From assembly GCA_041746105.1 (NCBI GenBank), contig JBGTHP010000036.1, positions 11,855 through 75,854 of the forward strand: a stretch of 64,000 nucleotides of DNA, written 5' to 3'. Under the pieces are notes generated by a model, which made no database searches, was not told where the DNA came from, and was given only the letters and a program-made list of their open reading frames with translations. Of the stretch, positions 44,409-52,354 are shown in pieces. Position 1 is the first letter of the stretch; each line of letters opens with the position of its first letter. The DNA comes from JBFHRE01 sp041746105. Its GTDB lineage: Bacteria; Actinomycetota; Acidimicrobiia; Spongiisociales; ZC4RG35. The position numbers were made by a program, and so were the translations under genes.

Positions 44409-45418
44409 CGCGGCCTCTCGCACAACATCGCGTCGCCGAAGCTGAGAAATCTGTACCTGCGTTCTAGTGCTGTCTGATAGACCGTTTTCCAAGAAGGGCC
44501 CATGAAGGCCTCCAACATGACCAGCAGCGTCGAACCAGGCAGATGGAAGTTGGTCACCAGAAGGTCAACCACCGATATCGGCGAACCGGGCATCAGGAAC
44601 AGGTCGGTTGAACCCGACCCTGGTGCCACGCCTCCATTTTCGGCGGCCGCAGACTCCAGCGCTCGCACCGACGTCGTTCCGATGGCCACCACCCGGCCAC
44701 CCCGCTTCCTGCAAGCCTGCACCGCGGTCGCCGTTTCGGCCGGGATCCGGTAGACCTCATGATGCATCACGTGGTCCTCGACCAAATCGGTGGCGATCGG
44801 ACGAAAAGTGGCGATCCCCACCTGGAGTTCCACGGCAGCGATCTCGATTCCCGACAGGGACAGTGCCGACAGAACGGCGTCCGTGAAATGAAGACCGGCG
44901 GTCGGAGCTGCCGCCGACCCCGGCCGCCTGGCATAGACGGTTTGGTATCTCGCCGGATCCGCCAGGGGTGTCGAAATGTAGGGAGGCAGCGGCACCTGGC
45001 CGACGCCGGCCAGCGCCGTCTCGATGTCTACGTCGGCCTCGAGGTTCAGTCGTACGATGCCGTCGTCTGGGCCTGCAACCACCTCCGCCTTGATCCCGGC
45101 AAGGTCGAGAATCGAGCCTGGCCGGATACGTCGAGAGGGTTTGATCATCGCCTCCCACGAACCGTCGGCGCGCTCGCCCAACAACAACACTTCGACGGCT
45201 CCGCCGGTGTCGAGCTTCGTCCCGCTGAGTCGGGCGTGGCGAACCCTCGTTTCGTTGACAACCATGAGATCGCCTGCCCTGAGCAGGGACGAGAGGTCAG
45301 AGAAGACGTGATCGCTCATCGTCCGAGAGTCGAGCAGTCGAGATGAGTCCCTGGGCTCAACCGGAATCTGAGCGATCCGGTCCTCCGTCAGCGGATAGGT
45401 GAAATCGCTGGACTGCAC
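44405..45418 (-). CDS. queA: S-adenosylmethionine:tRNA ribosyltransferase-isomerase
   Basis: 337 residues. Transfers the ribosyl part of SAM to preQ1-tRNA, making epoxyqueuosine. FTYPLTEDRIAQIPVEPRDSS, TAGLHFTDAVL and VTNFHLPGSTLLVMLEAFMG are the family signatures. 3 bases after ruvB, 4-base overlap with tgt. Confidence 0.95.
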   Translation of the reverse strand: MQSSDFTYPLTEDRIAQIPVEPRDSSRLLDSRTMSDHVFSDLSSLLRAGDLMVVNETRVRHARLSGTKLDTGGAVEVLLLGERADGSWEAMIKPSRRIRPGSILDLAGIKAEVVAGPDDGIVRLNLEADVDIETALAGVGQVPLPPYISTPLADPARYQTVYARRPGSAAAPTAGLHFTDAVLSALSLSGIEIAAVELQVGIATFRPIATDLVEDHVMHHEVYRIPAETATAVQACRKRGGRVVAIGTTSVRALESAAAENGGVAPGSGSTDLFLMPGSPISVVDLLVTNFHLPGSTLLVMLEAFMGPSWKTVYQTALERRYRFLSFGDAMLCERPR

Positions 45419-45421
45419 TGC

Positions 45422-46447
45422 TCAGAGATCGAAGCTGGGTTGGGCGGCCGACGGGGGTTCCAGACCGAGGTGTCTGTATGCCGACGAGGTTGCCACCCGT
45501 CCCCTCGGTGTCCTTTGCAGGAGCCCGGCCTGGAGGAGAAAGGGCTCATAGGCGTCCTCGACGGTCTCCTGCTCTTCGCCCACCGAGATCGATAACGTGC
45601 CGAGGCCGACCGGTCCGCCATCGAATTTGTTGATGATCGCATCCAGGATCGCCCGATCGACCTTGTCGAGTCCCAACTGGTCGATCTCGAAAACATCGAG
45701 AGCAGCGCCGGCGACCTCATGGGTGATGACACCATCGGCCCGCGCGACCGCGTAATCGCGCACTCGCGCCAGCAACCGATTGGCCACTCGGGCGGTACCC
45801 CTGGCTCGGCGCGCTATCTCCTGTCCTCCACTCGATTCGATCGAAACACCCAGGATCCGCGCCGACCGTCCAACGATCTGCTCCAACTCCGCGGTGGAGT
45901 AATAGTCGACTCGTTCCACCAGTCCGAAGCGATCGCGCAGCGGAGCAGCGACGGTGCCGATCCTGGTGGTCGCCCCCACCAGCGTGAATCGGGGCAATGG
46001 GATGTTGATCGAGGCGGCCGTAGGACCTTTGCCCAATACGATGTCGAGTTCGAAATCCTCCATCGCCAGGTACAAGACTTCTTCGACCTGACGCGGGATT
46101 CGGTGGATTTCGTCGATGAAAAACACGTCGCCCGGTTCGAGGTTCGAGAGGATCGATGCGAGGTCTCCAGGGCGCTCGAGCGCGGGTCCCGACGTCTTCT
46201 TGAGCGACGTGTCTAGCTCAACTGCGAGAATCGTCGCCAGTGAGGTCTTTCCGAGGCCCGGTGGTCCTGACAGCAAGACATGGTCGAGTGGCTGCTCTCT
46301 GGTTCTGGCTGCTTCGATGGAGATTCGCAAACGTTCCTTGAGCATCTCCTGGCCGACGAACTCATCGAGATGGCGAGGACGAAGCGTTATTTCGAAGACC
46401 TCGTCCATGGGCGAGCCCACCGGAGCAACCAGACCTTCCTCCCTCAT
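45422..46447 (-). CDS. ruvB: Holliday junction branch-migration helicase RuvB
   Basis: 341 residues from ATG 46447 (ATGA overlap with ruvA). AAA+ motor: LRPRHLDEFVGQEMLKERL, Walker A LSGPPGLGKTSLA, Walker B VFFIDEIHRI, arginine-finger region GATTRIGTVAAPLRDRFG and the C-terminal winged helix ending PRGRVATSSAYRHLG. Confidence 0.97.
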   Translation of the reverse strand: MREEGLVAPVGSPMDEVFEITLRPRHLDEFVGQEMLKERLRISIEAARTREQPLDHVLLSGPPGLGKTSLATILAVELDTSLKKTSGPALERPGDLASILSNLEPGDVFFIDEIHRIPRQVEEVLYLAMEDFELDIVLGKGPTAASINIPLPRFTLVGATTRIGTVAAPLRDRFGLVERVDYYSTAELEQIVGRSARILGVSIESSGGQEIARRARGTARVANRLLARVRDYAVARADGVITHEVAGAALDVFEIDQLGLDKVDRAILDAIINKFDGGPVGLGTLSISVGEEQETVEDAYEPFLLQAGLLQRTPRGRVATSSAYRHLGLEPPSAAQPSFDL

Positions 46448-47013
46448 CGCGCCAATGCCTTCAAGGCCTGCCTCACCTGTTCGGCTACCGCCAACTCGGG
46501 ATCGATCGACGGGAGGACCGTGCGAATCTCGGATGCTGCGTATCCAAGGGTTTCGAGCGCCTCTCGAACCTGGGAACCCGGAGCCGAGATTTCGAGCACG
46601 TCGGCCTCGATGTCTGCCAGCTTTGGTTTGAGATCCAGGATGATCTTTTGGGCGGTTCGTTTGCCGATACCCGGCACCTGGGCCAGGGCATCTGCGTCTT
46701 CTGTTGCGACCGCCCGTCGCAAGGCGTCTGCAGAGAATGCTCCCAGCATCGCCAAAGCAACCTTGGGCCCGACGCCTTGTGCTCCGAGCAGCACCCGGAA
46801 CAGATCCCGATCTCCTTCGCCCGGAAAACCGAACAGGATCATGGCGTCTTCTCGCACATGGAGGTGCGTCCAAATCACAACGGGTTCGCCGGGCCCGACC
46901 AACCCTGCGGCGACCTTTGCGTTTATCGAAACCTCGTATCCGACGCCGTTCACATCGAGAACCAGTCGATCGCCGCGAACCGACGCCACTTTCCCAGAAA
47001 GGCGCCCGATCAC
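46444..47013 (-). CDS. ruvA: Holliday junction DNA-binding protein RuvA
   Basis: 189 residues from a GTG at 47013 that overlaps the ruvC TGA; this start makes the protein begin with the expected VIGRLSGKV. OB domain, helix-hairpin-helix repeats (LLGAQGVGPKVALAML, LAQVPGIGKRTAQKII) and a C-terminal domain that contacts RuvB are all present. Tetramer holds the junction. Confidence 0.95.
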   Translation of the reverse strand: MIGRLSGKVASVRGDRLVLDVNGVGYEVSINAKVAAGLVGPGEPVVIWTHLHVREDAMILFGFPGEGDRDLFRVLLGAQGVGPKVALAMLGAFSADALRRAVATEDADALAQVPGIGKRTAQKIILDLKPKLADIEADVLEISAPGSQVREALETLGYAASEIRTVLPSIDPELAVAEQVRQALKALAR

Positions 47014-47489
47014 GATCTGGTCACAGTCAGGGTCTGTAGCTGACACAGGGCGACGGCCAATGCATCGGCGGCGTCGGCGGGTCGGGGGTCGGCTGCGAGG
47101 CTCAATCTGCGTCTCACCATCTGGGCCACCATCCGTTTGTCGGCCGCTCCGTCACCGGTCACGGCCAGCTTGACCGCTGTCGGCGTATGTTCGGTCACGG
47201 GGATCCCGGCTTGGGCCGCCACCAGGAGCGCCACTCCCGAGGCTCTACCGACGGCCACTGCAGTCTGAAGGTTCCGATTCGTGAACACCCGCTCGATGGC
47301 CATCAAACCTGGGCGGTGTTCGGCGACTACAGCCTGCAAGTCGCGGTATAACTCCGCCAGGCGAGTTGCGGTTGGCAGTTTGGGATCGGTCCTGATGACG
47401 CCAACTGCCAGCGCTCGCGGAGGATGCCCGGCGGATACGACGCCGTACCCGGTGCAGGTAAGTCCAGGATCGATTCCCAATACGAACAT
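47010..47489 (-). CDS. ruvC: Holliday junction resolvase RuvC
   Basis: 159 residues from ATG 47489, giving the expected FVLGIDPGLTCTGYG opening with the first catalytic Asp; Glu in MAIERVF and Asp in AADAADALAVAL complete the site. An upstream in-frame ATG at 47543 that overlaps the yebC stop would add 18 residues unlike RuvC; the shorter start is preferred. Confidence 0.95.
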   Translation of the reverse strand: MFVLGIDPGLTCTGYGVVSAGHPPRALAVGVIRTDPKLPTATRLAELYRDLQAVVAEHRPGLMAIERVFTNRNLQTAVAVGRASGVALLVAAQAGIPVTEHTPTAVKLAVTGDGAADKRMVAQMVRRRLSLAADPRPADAADALAVALCQLQTLTVTRS

Positions 47490-47499
47490 ATGTTTGGTC

Positions 47500-47505
47500 A
47501 GGCTA
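47500..47505 (-). promoter_or_regulatory. Possible -10 box in front of ruvC
   Basis: TAGCCT on the minus strand, 10 bases before the ATG at 47489, in the 53-base space after yebC. Spacing allows a leader of only about three bases. Confidence 0.35.
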
Positions 47506-47542
47506 CCGCCGATCGTTGCGGACTTTGCGCTTTCGAGCGGCA

Positions 47543-48286
47543 TCAGTCGTCGACAAGAGCGGCCATGACGTCTTCATCGACATCAAAATTGGCGTGAACC
47601 GCCTGTACATCGTCGAGGTCTTCCAACGCGTCCACCAGACGCAGCACCTTCGAAGCCGTGGCTGCGTCTACCGACACCGTCGTTTTCGGGAGCGGTAGCA
47701 GGTCCACGGATTCCGGGTCGAATCCCGCTCCGCGCAGCGACTCGGCGACTGCATGCAGTTCGGTGGGTGCTGTGATGATCTCGTGGCTCTGACCGCTCGA
47801 GATGATGTCTTCTGCGCCTCCGTCGAGGGCGGCCAACATCACGGCTTCCTCAGGACCGTCCACCAAGATCTGACCCTTGTTCTCGAACAGATAACCAACC
47901 GACCCTGGTTCTCCCAACGCCCCGTTGTTCCTTGTGAACGCGGCGCGGACGTCAGAGGCAGCGCGATTGCGGTTGTCGGTGAGGATGTGAACAAAAAACG
48001 CCACTCCACCCGCTCCATACCCCTCGTACCAGAACTCGTCGTAGTTGACGCCTTCCAATTCTCCCGAGCCTCGTTTGATGGCGCGTTCGATGTTGTCCGC
48101 AGGGAGCGAATTCGCCTTGGCTTTGGCCACGGCCTGCGCCAGGGCGGCGTTGCCGGCGACGTTGCCTCCGCCCTCGCGGGCGGCGAGTTCAATCGCTTTG
48201 ACCAGTTTTGCGAACAACTTGCCGCGTTTGGCGTCGGTGGCGCCCTTCTTGCGCTTGATCGTGGCCCATTTGGAGTGACCCGACAT
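47543..48286 (-). CDS. yebC: YebC/PmpR family transcription/translation factor
   Basis: 247 residues. MSGHSKWATIKRKKGA is the family start; three alpha/beta domains follow. Recent work on the family links it to rescue of ribosomes at polyproline, older work to DNA-binding regulation. It lies next to ruvC in most bacteria. TGATG overlap with pdxT. Confidence 0.95.
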   Translation of the reverse strand: MSGHSKWATIKRKKGATDAKRGKLFAKLVKAIELAAREGGGNVAGNAALAQAVAKAKANSLPADNIERAIKRGSGELEGVNYDEFWYEGYGAGGVAFFVHILTDNRNRAASDVRAAFTRNNGALGEPGSVGYLFENKGQILVDGPEEAVMLAALDGGAEDIISSGQSHEIITAPTELHAVAESLRGAGFDPESVDLLPLPKTTVSVDAATASKVLRLVDALEDLDDVQAVHANFDVDEDVMAALVDD

Positions 48287-48858
48287 CAGAGGCTCTGATC
48301 GATCATGTCGATCAACATCCGATGGATTCGCAGATCGTCGGTCAACTCGGGATGGAACGAGGTTGCGATGATTTTGCCCTGACGGACCATCACCGGATGT
48401 CCATCGACCTCGGCCAGGATCTCGACGTCACCGGTCTTTGCCACCCAGGGGGCACGGATGAAAACGGCATGGAAGGGTTCGTCGAGGCCGTCGATGGTGA
48501 GGTCGGTCTCGAATGAGTCGTTCTGGCGACCAAATGCGTTTCTTTCGACAATCACGTCGAGAACCCCGAGAAGTGGCTGTGAACCGTCGGTGAGGGAAAC
48601 GGCGCAGAAGATCATGCCGGCGCAGGTGCCGTAGGTTGGCAGCCCGGCTTGGATCATCGACCTGAGAGGCTCGATGAGGTCGAACCGCACCGCGAGTTTG
48701 CCTATCGTCGTGGACTCCCCGCCTGGCAGCACAATTGCTTCGATTCCTTCTAGATCCGTGGGCAGGCGGATTTCTCGTACCGTTGCACCCAACCGCTCGA
48801 GGACGGCGCGGTGCTCGCGGAAATCACCCTGGAGGGCGAGTACGCCTACGGTCGGCAT
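48286..48858 (-). CDS. pdxT: Pyridoxal 5'-phosphate synthase glutaminase subunit
   Basis: 190 residues. Class I amidotransferase: VLPGGESTTIGKL, nucleophile Cys in YGTCAGMIF, and His-x-Glu in TSFHPELTDD. Delivers ammonia to PdxS. Begins 3 bases after pdxS. Confidence 0.96.
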   Translation of the reverse strand: MPTVGVLALQGDFREHRAVLERLGATVREIRLPTDLEGIEAIVLPGGESTTIGKLAVRFDLIEPLRSMIQAGLPTYGTCAGMIFCAVSLTDGSQPLLGVLDVIVERNAFGRQNDSFETDLTIDGLDEPFHAVFIRAPWVAKTGDVEILAEVDGHPVMVRQGKIIATSFHPELTDDLRIHRMLIDMIDQSL

Positions 48859-48861
48859 TCA

Positions 48862-49743
48862 TCACCACCCGCGGCGGGCGAGATGCTCTGCCTCTGACAA
48901 CGTTTCCATCTCCAAGCCGGGCATGGCCGCGCCGAGTCCTCGTGACACCTTGGCCACGATTTCGGGATTGGCCCAGTTGGTGGTGGCATCGACGATGGCT
49001 CTCGCAAACAGGGAGGGGTTCGAGCTCTTGAAGATCCCCGAGCCTACGAATACGCCGTCACAACCAAGCGCCATCATCAGCGCAGCATCGGCCGGCGTCG
49101 CAATCCCTCCCGCTGCAAAATTGACCACAGGAAGTTTGCCGAGACTCGCAACCTCCTTGACCAATTCGTATGGGGCTTGGAGGTCTCTCGCGCTGGTCAT
49201 GAGCTGTTCGGCTCCGAGCGTGGTCAGCTCACGCATCTGATTGGTCATCGTGCGCATGTGACGAACAGCCTCGACCACATTTCCCGTACCGGCTTCACCC
49301 TTGGTTCTGATCATCGCCGCCCCCTCGCCGATGCGACGCAAAGCCTCCCCGAGGTTTCTGGCACCGCAAACGAACGGTGTCGTGAATGTCCACTTGTCGA
49401 TGTGGTGATCCTCGTCGGCCGGAGTCAGCACCTCGGACTCGTCGATGTAGTCGACTTCGAGCGATTGAAGCACCTGGGCTTCGAGGAAGTGACCGATGCG
49501 TGCCTTGGCCATCACCGGGATCGAGACGGCTTCCTGAATCCCGATGATCATTTCTGGATCCGACATCCGCGCAACGCCGCCATCCTTTCGGATATCGGCC
49601 GGAACACGTTCGAGCGCCATCACTGCGACGGCGCCTGAGTCCTCGGCTACCTTCGCCTGCTCGGCGTCGACAACGTCCATGATGACGCCGCCCTTGAGCA
49701 TGTCGGCAAGCCCCCGTTTGACCAGATCAGTACCACGTTCCAA
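48862..49743 (-). CDS. pdxS: Pyridoxal 5'-phosphate synthase lyase subunit
   Basis: 293 residues from a TTG at 49743, with AAGGAG 8 bases ahead deciding the start. TIM-barrel enzyme that makes PLP from ribose 5-phosphate, glyceraldehyde 3-phosphate and ammonia. GGVIMDVVDAEQAK, ALERVPADIRKDGGVARM and KARIGHFLEAQVL carry the catalytic lysines. This is the ribose 5-phosphate-dependent route, as in mycobacteria. Confidence 0.96.
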   Translation of the reverse strand: MERGTDLVKRGLADMLKGGVIMDVVDAEQAKVAEDSGAVAVMALERVPADIRKDGGVARMSDPEMIIGIQEAVSIPVMAKARIGHFLEAQVLQSLEVDYIDESEVLTPADEDHHIDKWTFTTPFVCGARNLGEALRRIGEGAAMIRTKGEAGTGNVVEAVRHMRTMTNQMRELTTLGAEQLMTSARDLQAPYELVKEVASLGKLPVVNFAAGGIATPADAALMMALGCDGVFVGSGIFKSSNPSLFARAIVDATTNWANPEIVAKVSRGLGAAMPGLEMETLSEAEHLARRGW

Positions 49744-49786
49744 TTTCGGTCTCCTTCGTCGCCATGGTACCGGACACGGCCGGGTG

Positions 49787-50809
49787 CTAGAAACCCACGA
49801 GGCCCCGATAGAGGTCCGTGTACCGATCGAGGATGGCATCCCATCGAAAGGTTTCAGCAGCCTCCCGCGCCTTGACACCCAGTTGAGCCGAAAGCCGGGG
49901 ATCGCCAAGGAGTGATTCGAGGGTCGAGCCGAGCTGTGAAACGTTTCCTGGATGGAAGAAGAGGCCACATTCGCCCAGCACCGCCCTGAATGCCGGAAGG
50001 TCACTGGCGACGACGGCGCAGCCCGCGGCCATTCCCTCCGCCACCACGATGCCAAAACTCTCGCCTCCCAGGTTGGGTGCCACCAGCACTCCACTTTCTA
50101 TGAGTATTCGGTTCTTCTCGGCGTCGTCGACCCTTCCGACGAACTGGACCCCGTCCATCGCGGCCCGGTCGGCTCCACCAACGACCAACAAGGAAGCCCC
50201 TGGATGGTTTCGTCTCAGTTGCGGCCACGCTTCGAGCAGTGTCCTCAGTCCTTTCCTCGGTTCGTCTCGCCCGACGAATACGACCTGATTGCGATCCTTC
50301 TGGGCACTGCCGGACATATCGGGAAGGTCGATCCCGTTGGGGATGATGGTGACCGGACGAGGAATCGCTTCCGCCGCAACCGAACTCACCGCCGTAACCA
50401 CCGCAGAGCGAGGAATGAGACCGCCTGCCTTTTGATACAGCCGCCGGACCGCTGGAGAGGGGTTGGCGTGAAAAGTCAGGACGGCGGGTGTCGTGCCGAC
50501 CAGCGCGGCCCAACCGACGAATGGCATGAATGGCTCGTGGACGTGGACGACATCAGCATCTTTCATCGCCCGCCGGACTCGACGCGACACGAACGGGTTG
50601 AGGTTGATCGGCGCCCGCGACCCATTCGCGGGCACCGAAAGCGATTTCCCTACGGAGATCAGCCCCGGCTCCGGTCGGTCAGGCTCACCGGGGGCAATAA
50701 CCGCTACCTCCACGCCCCTCCCCCGCAACCCCCTGGCCAGCCCAAGCACCTGTGCCTGAACACCACCGGCGATCCCGAGGTCATAAGGGCAGACCATTGC
50801 CACCTTCAC
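49787..50809 (-). CDS. pimA: Phosphatidylinositol alpha-mannosyltransferase, PimA-like (GT4)
   Basis: 340 residues. Opening VAMVCPYDLGIAGGVQAQVLGLA is a close match in pattern to PimA, which transfers the first mannose from GDP-mannose to phosphatidylinositol on the inner membrane face. HVHEPFMPFVG, VTIIPNGIDL and the GT4 EX7E region ESFGIVVAEGMA are present. GTG start overlapping the acyltransferase stop (GTGA). Its position with acyltransferase and pgsA is the mycobacterial PIM cluster. Confidence 0.85.
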   Translation of the reverse strand: MKVAMVCPYDLGIAGGVQAQVLGLARGLRGRGVEVAVIAPGEPDRPEPGLISVGKSLSVPANGSRAPINLNPFVSRRVRRAMKDADVVHVHEPFMPFVGWAALVGTTPAVLTFHANPSPAVRRLYQKAGGLIPRSAVVTAVSSVAAEAIPRPVTIIPNGIDLPDMSGSAQKDRNQVVFVGRDEPRKGLRTLLEAWPQLRRNHPGASLLVVGGADRAAMDGVQFVGRVDDAEKNRILIESGVLVAPNLGGESFGIVVAEGMAAGCAVVASDLPAFRAVLGECGLFFHPGNVSQLGSTLESLLGDPRLSAQLGVKAREAAETFRWDAILDRYTDLYRGLVGF

Positions 50810-51696
50810 CCCGTGGCCTCACGATCACTCGGCCAATTCGGCTGGAGCATGTGCCATTGTTCTGGTGCAGCCATGATCAAATCTTCCAGTGCGTAGGCCA
50901 GCAGCTGGGTGCCTGCCTTCAGCGAATCCGTTCTCGACTCGGTTGCCGGGAGTTGAAGGGGCGCCTTGATGACGATGTGGTGGCCTTCGTCTGCGCCGAA
51001 ATAGGCGGCAACCGGCATGATCGGAGCGCCAGAACGCAGCGCAAGGGAGATCGGGCCCGCCGGCAGAGTGGTCTCTTCTCCAAAAAATTCGACGCCGACC
51101 CCCCGGCCCTTAAGATCGCGGTCGCACAGGAGGGCGACTGCTCCGTTGTTTGCGAGGACCGACTCCAGTTGCCTCATCACCGAGGCTCCTCCTGTGGCAA
51201 GGACGATTTCGATTCCCATGCTGTTTCGGAGCCGCACAAACCAATCACGCAGGTGGGGGTTCGGAAGGTCTTCTGCGACTGCGACCAGTCGGAACCCGAT
51301 CTGATCTCCGAAGGGTCCGGCGAATTCCCAGTTCCCGAGGTGGGGAAGGGCCACGATCATGCCTTTTCCCTCTGCAAAAGCTTGTTTTATCCACTCGAGG
51401 CCCTCGGCGGTTGTGGTCCGTTCGATTTCCGGGCGGCGGCGGGGCCTCACCCAGAAAGCCTCTGCCCAATATCGCCCGTATCCGGCGAAGACCCCGCTCA
51501 CTGCACGCTGTTGTGTCATCGGGTCGGTCGCGCCCAACCTCCTGACATGACGCCGAACCATCTGTCGGCGCCCTTTGGTGAAGTATGAACCGACAACTGC
51601 GATCGCGGATCCGATTCGCTGCGCTGCACGCAAGGGAAGTAGGCCGAGCAACCCCGCGGCCAAGCGGAGCACCAGATAGGCGAGGTATTGCTTCAC
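50806..51696 (-). CDS. Lipid A/PIM-type acyltransferase (HtrB/PatA family)
   Basis: 296 residues, probably membrane-associated by its N-terminal helix YLAYLVLRLAAGLLGLL. The catalytic His-x4-Glu motif is in ALPHLGNWEFAG; DRDLKGRGVGVEFFG is the second conserved block. In the mycobacterial cluster the equivalent PatA palmitoylates mannose of PIM. Overlaps pgsA and pimA by 4 bases each. Confidence 0.87.
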   Translation of the reverse strand: MKQYLAYLVLRLAAGLLGLLPLRAAQRIGSAIAVVGSYFTKGRRQMVRRHVRRLGATDPMTQQRAVSGVFAGYGRYWAEAFWVRPRRRPEIERTTTAEGLEWIKQAFAEGKGMIVALPHLGNWEFAGPFGDQIGFRLVAVAEDLPNPHLRDWFVRLRNSMGIEIVLATGGASVMRQLESVLANNGAVALLCDRDLKGRGVGVEFFGEETTLPAGPISLALRSGAPIMPVAAYFGADEGHHIVIKAPLQLPATESRTDSLKAGTQLLAYALEDLIMAAPEQWHMLQPNWPSDREATG

Positions 51697-52265
51697 GTCT
51701 CGATGGTGCGGTACGTCGTCCAGAACCGCTGACCCACCGTGAACCAGCTCGCAAGCATCAGGAACCAGAGGATCGGGGTGACCCAGCCGGTGAGGAGTGC
51801 CGCGCCCACCAGGATCACTCGCTCTGCTCTCCCCATCATGCCGCCACGGCCGTCGGCGCCGACGGCTTCTGCTTTTGCTCTGATATAGGGAATCATCAGA
51901 CCGCCTGACATCGCCAGCAAGGTGAGGATGAGGATGGTTGTGCTCGAGCGATATGCGACGGCGAGGGCTATCAAAACCGCGATCTCACCAAGTCGGTCGA
52001 CTCCGGCATCTAAAAACGCGCCTCGATCCGTTACACGATTCGATGCCCGGGCGACTGAGCCGTCCAAACCGTCGAGAGCCGACCCTAGAAGGTAGATCAG
52101 CCCACCGGCGACCGGCTTGCCGGCCCCGACCACGAACGCGCCAAAAACCGCCATCAGCAGGCCGAACAGCGTCATGAAGGTCGGAGTAACCCCGGCCTTG
52201 ACCAGAATTCGGCCGAGAGGCAGGAGCAGCCCCTGGACGTGGGGTCGAACGCGAAGGTCGATCAC
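51693..52265 (-). CDS. pgsA: CDP-alcohol phosphatidyltransferase, phosphatidylinositol phosphate synthase
   Basis: 190 residues with several membrane spans. The CDP-alcohol signature D-G-x2-A-R-x8-G-x3-D-x3-D is complete in DGSVARASNRVTDRGAFLD followed by AGVD. In this context it most likely joins CDP-diacylglycerol and inositol 1-phosphate. GTG start; TAACGT lies 9 bases before it. Confidence 0.9.
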   Translation of the reverse strand: MIDLRVRPHVQGLLLPLGRILVKAGVTPTFMTLFGLLMAVFGAFVVGAGKPVAGGLIYLLGSALDGLDGSVARASNRVTDRGAFLDAGVDRLGEIAVLIALAVAYRSSTTILILTLLAMSGGLMIPYIRAKAEAVGADGRGGMMGRAERVILVGAALLTGWVTPILWFLMLASWFTVGQRFWTTYRTIET

Positions 52266-52354
52266 GATCCGATGACGTTACACGCAGGGACATCCCCACG
52301 ACAGCGCCGGGTACTCAAGGGTAGAGTCCGCCTCCCCGGCCCAGGAGGTAGTAC
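52266..52354. promoter_or_regulatory. Divergent promoter region pgsA / EF-G-like gene
   Basis: Minus strand: TAACGT (52280-52275), 9 bases from the pgsA GTG. Plus strand: TAGAGT (52322-52327), then AGGAGGT (52343-52349) 5 bases before the TTG of the EF-G-like gene. The plus-strand gene thus has a true leader with the best Shine-Dalgarno sequence in the window. Confidence 0.4.

Noticed and set aside
47490..47543. RuvC start at ATG 47543
   Set aside because: Adds 18 residues absent from RuvC; the TAGCCT before 47489 supports the shorter form.
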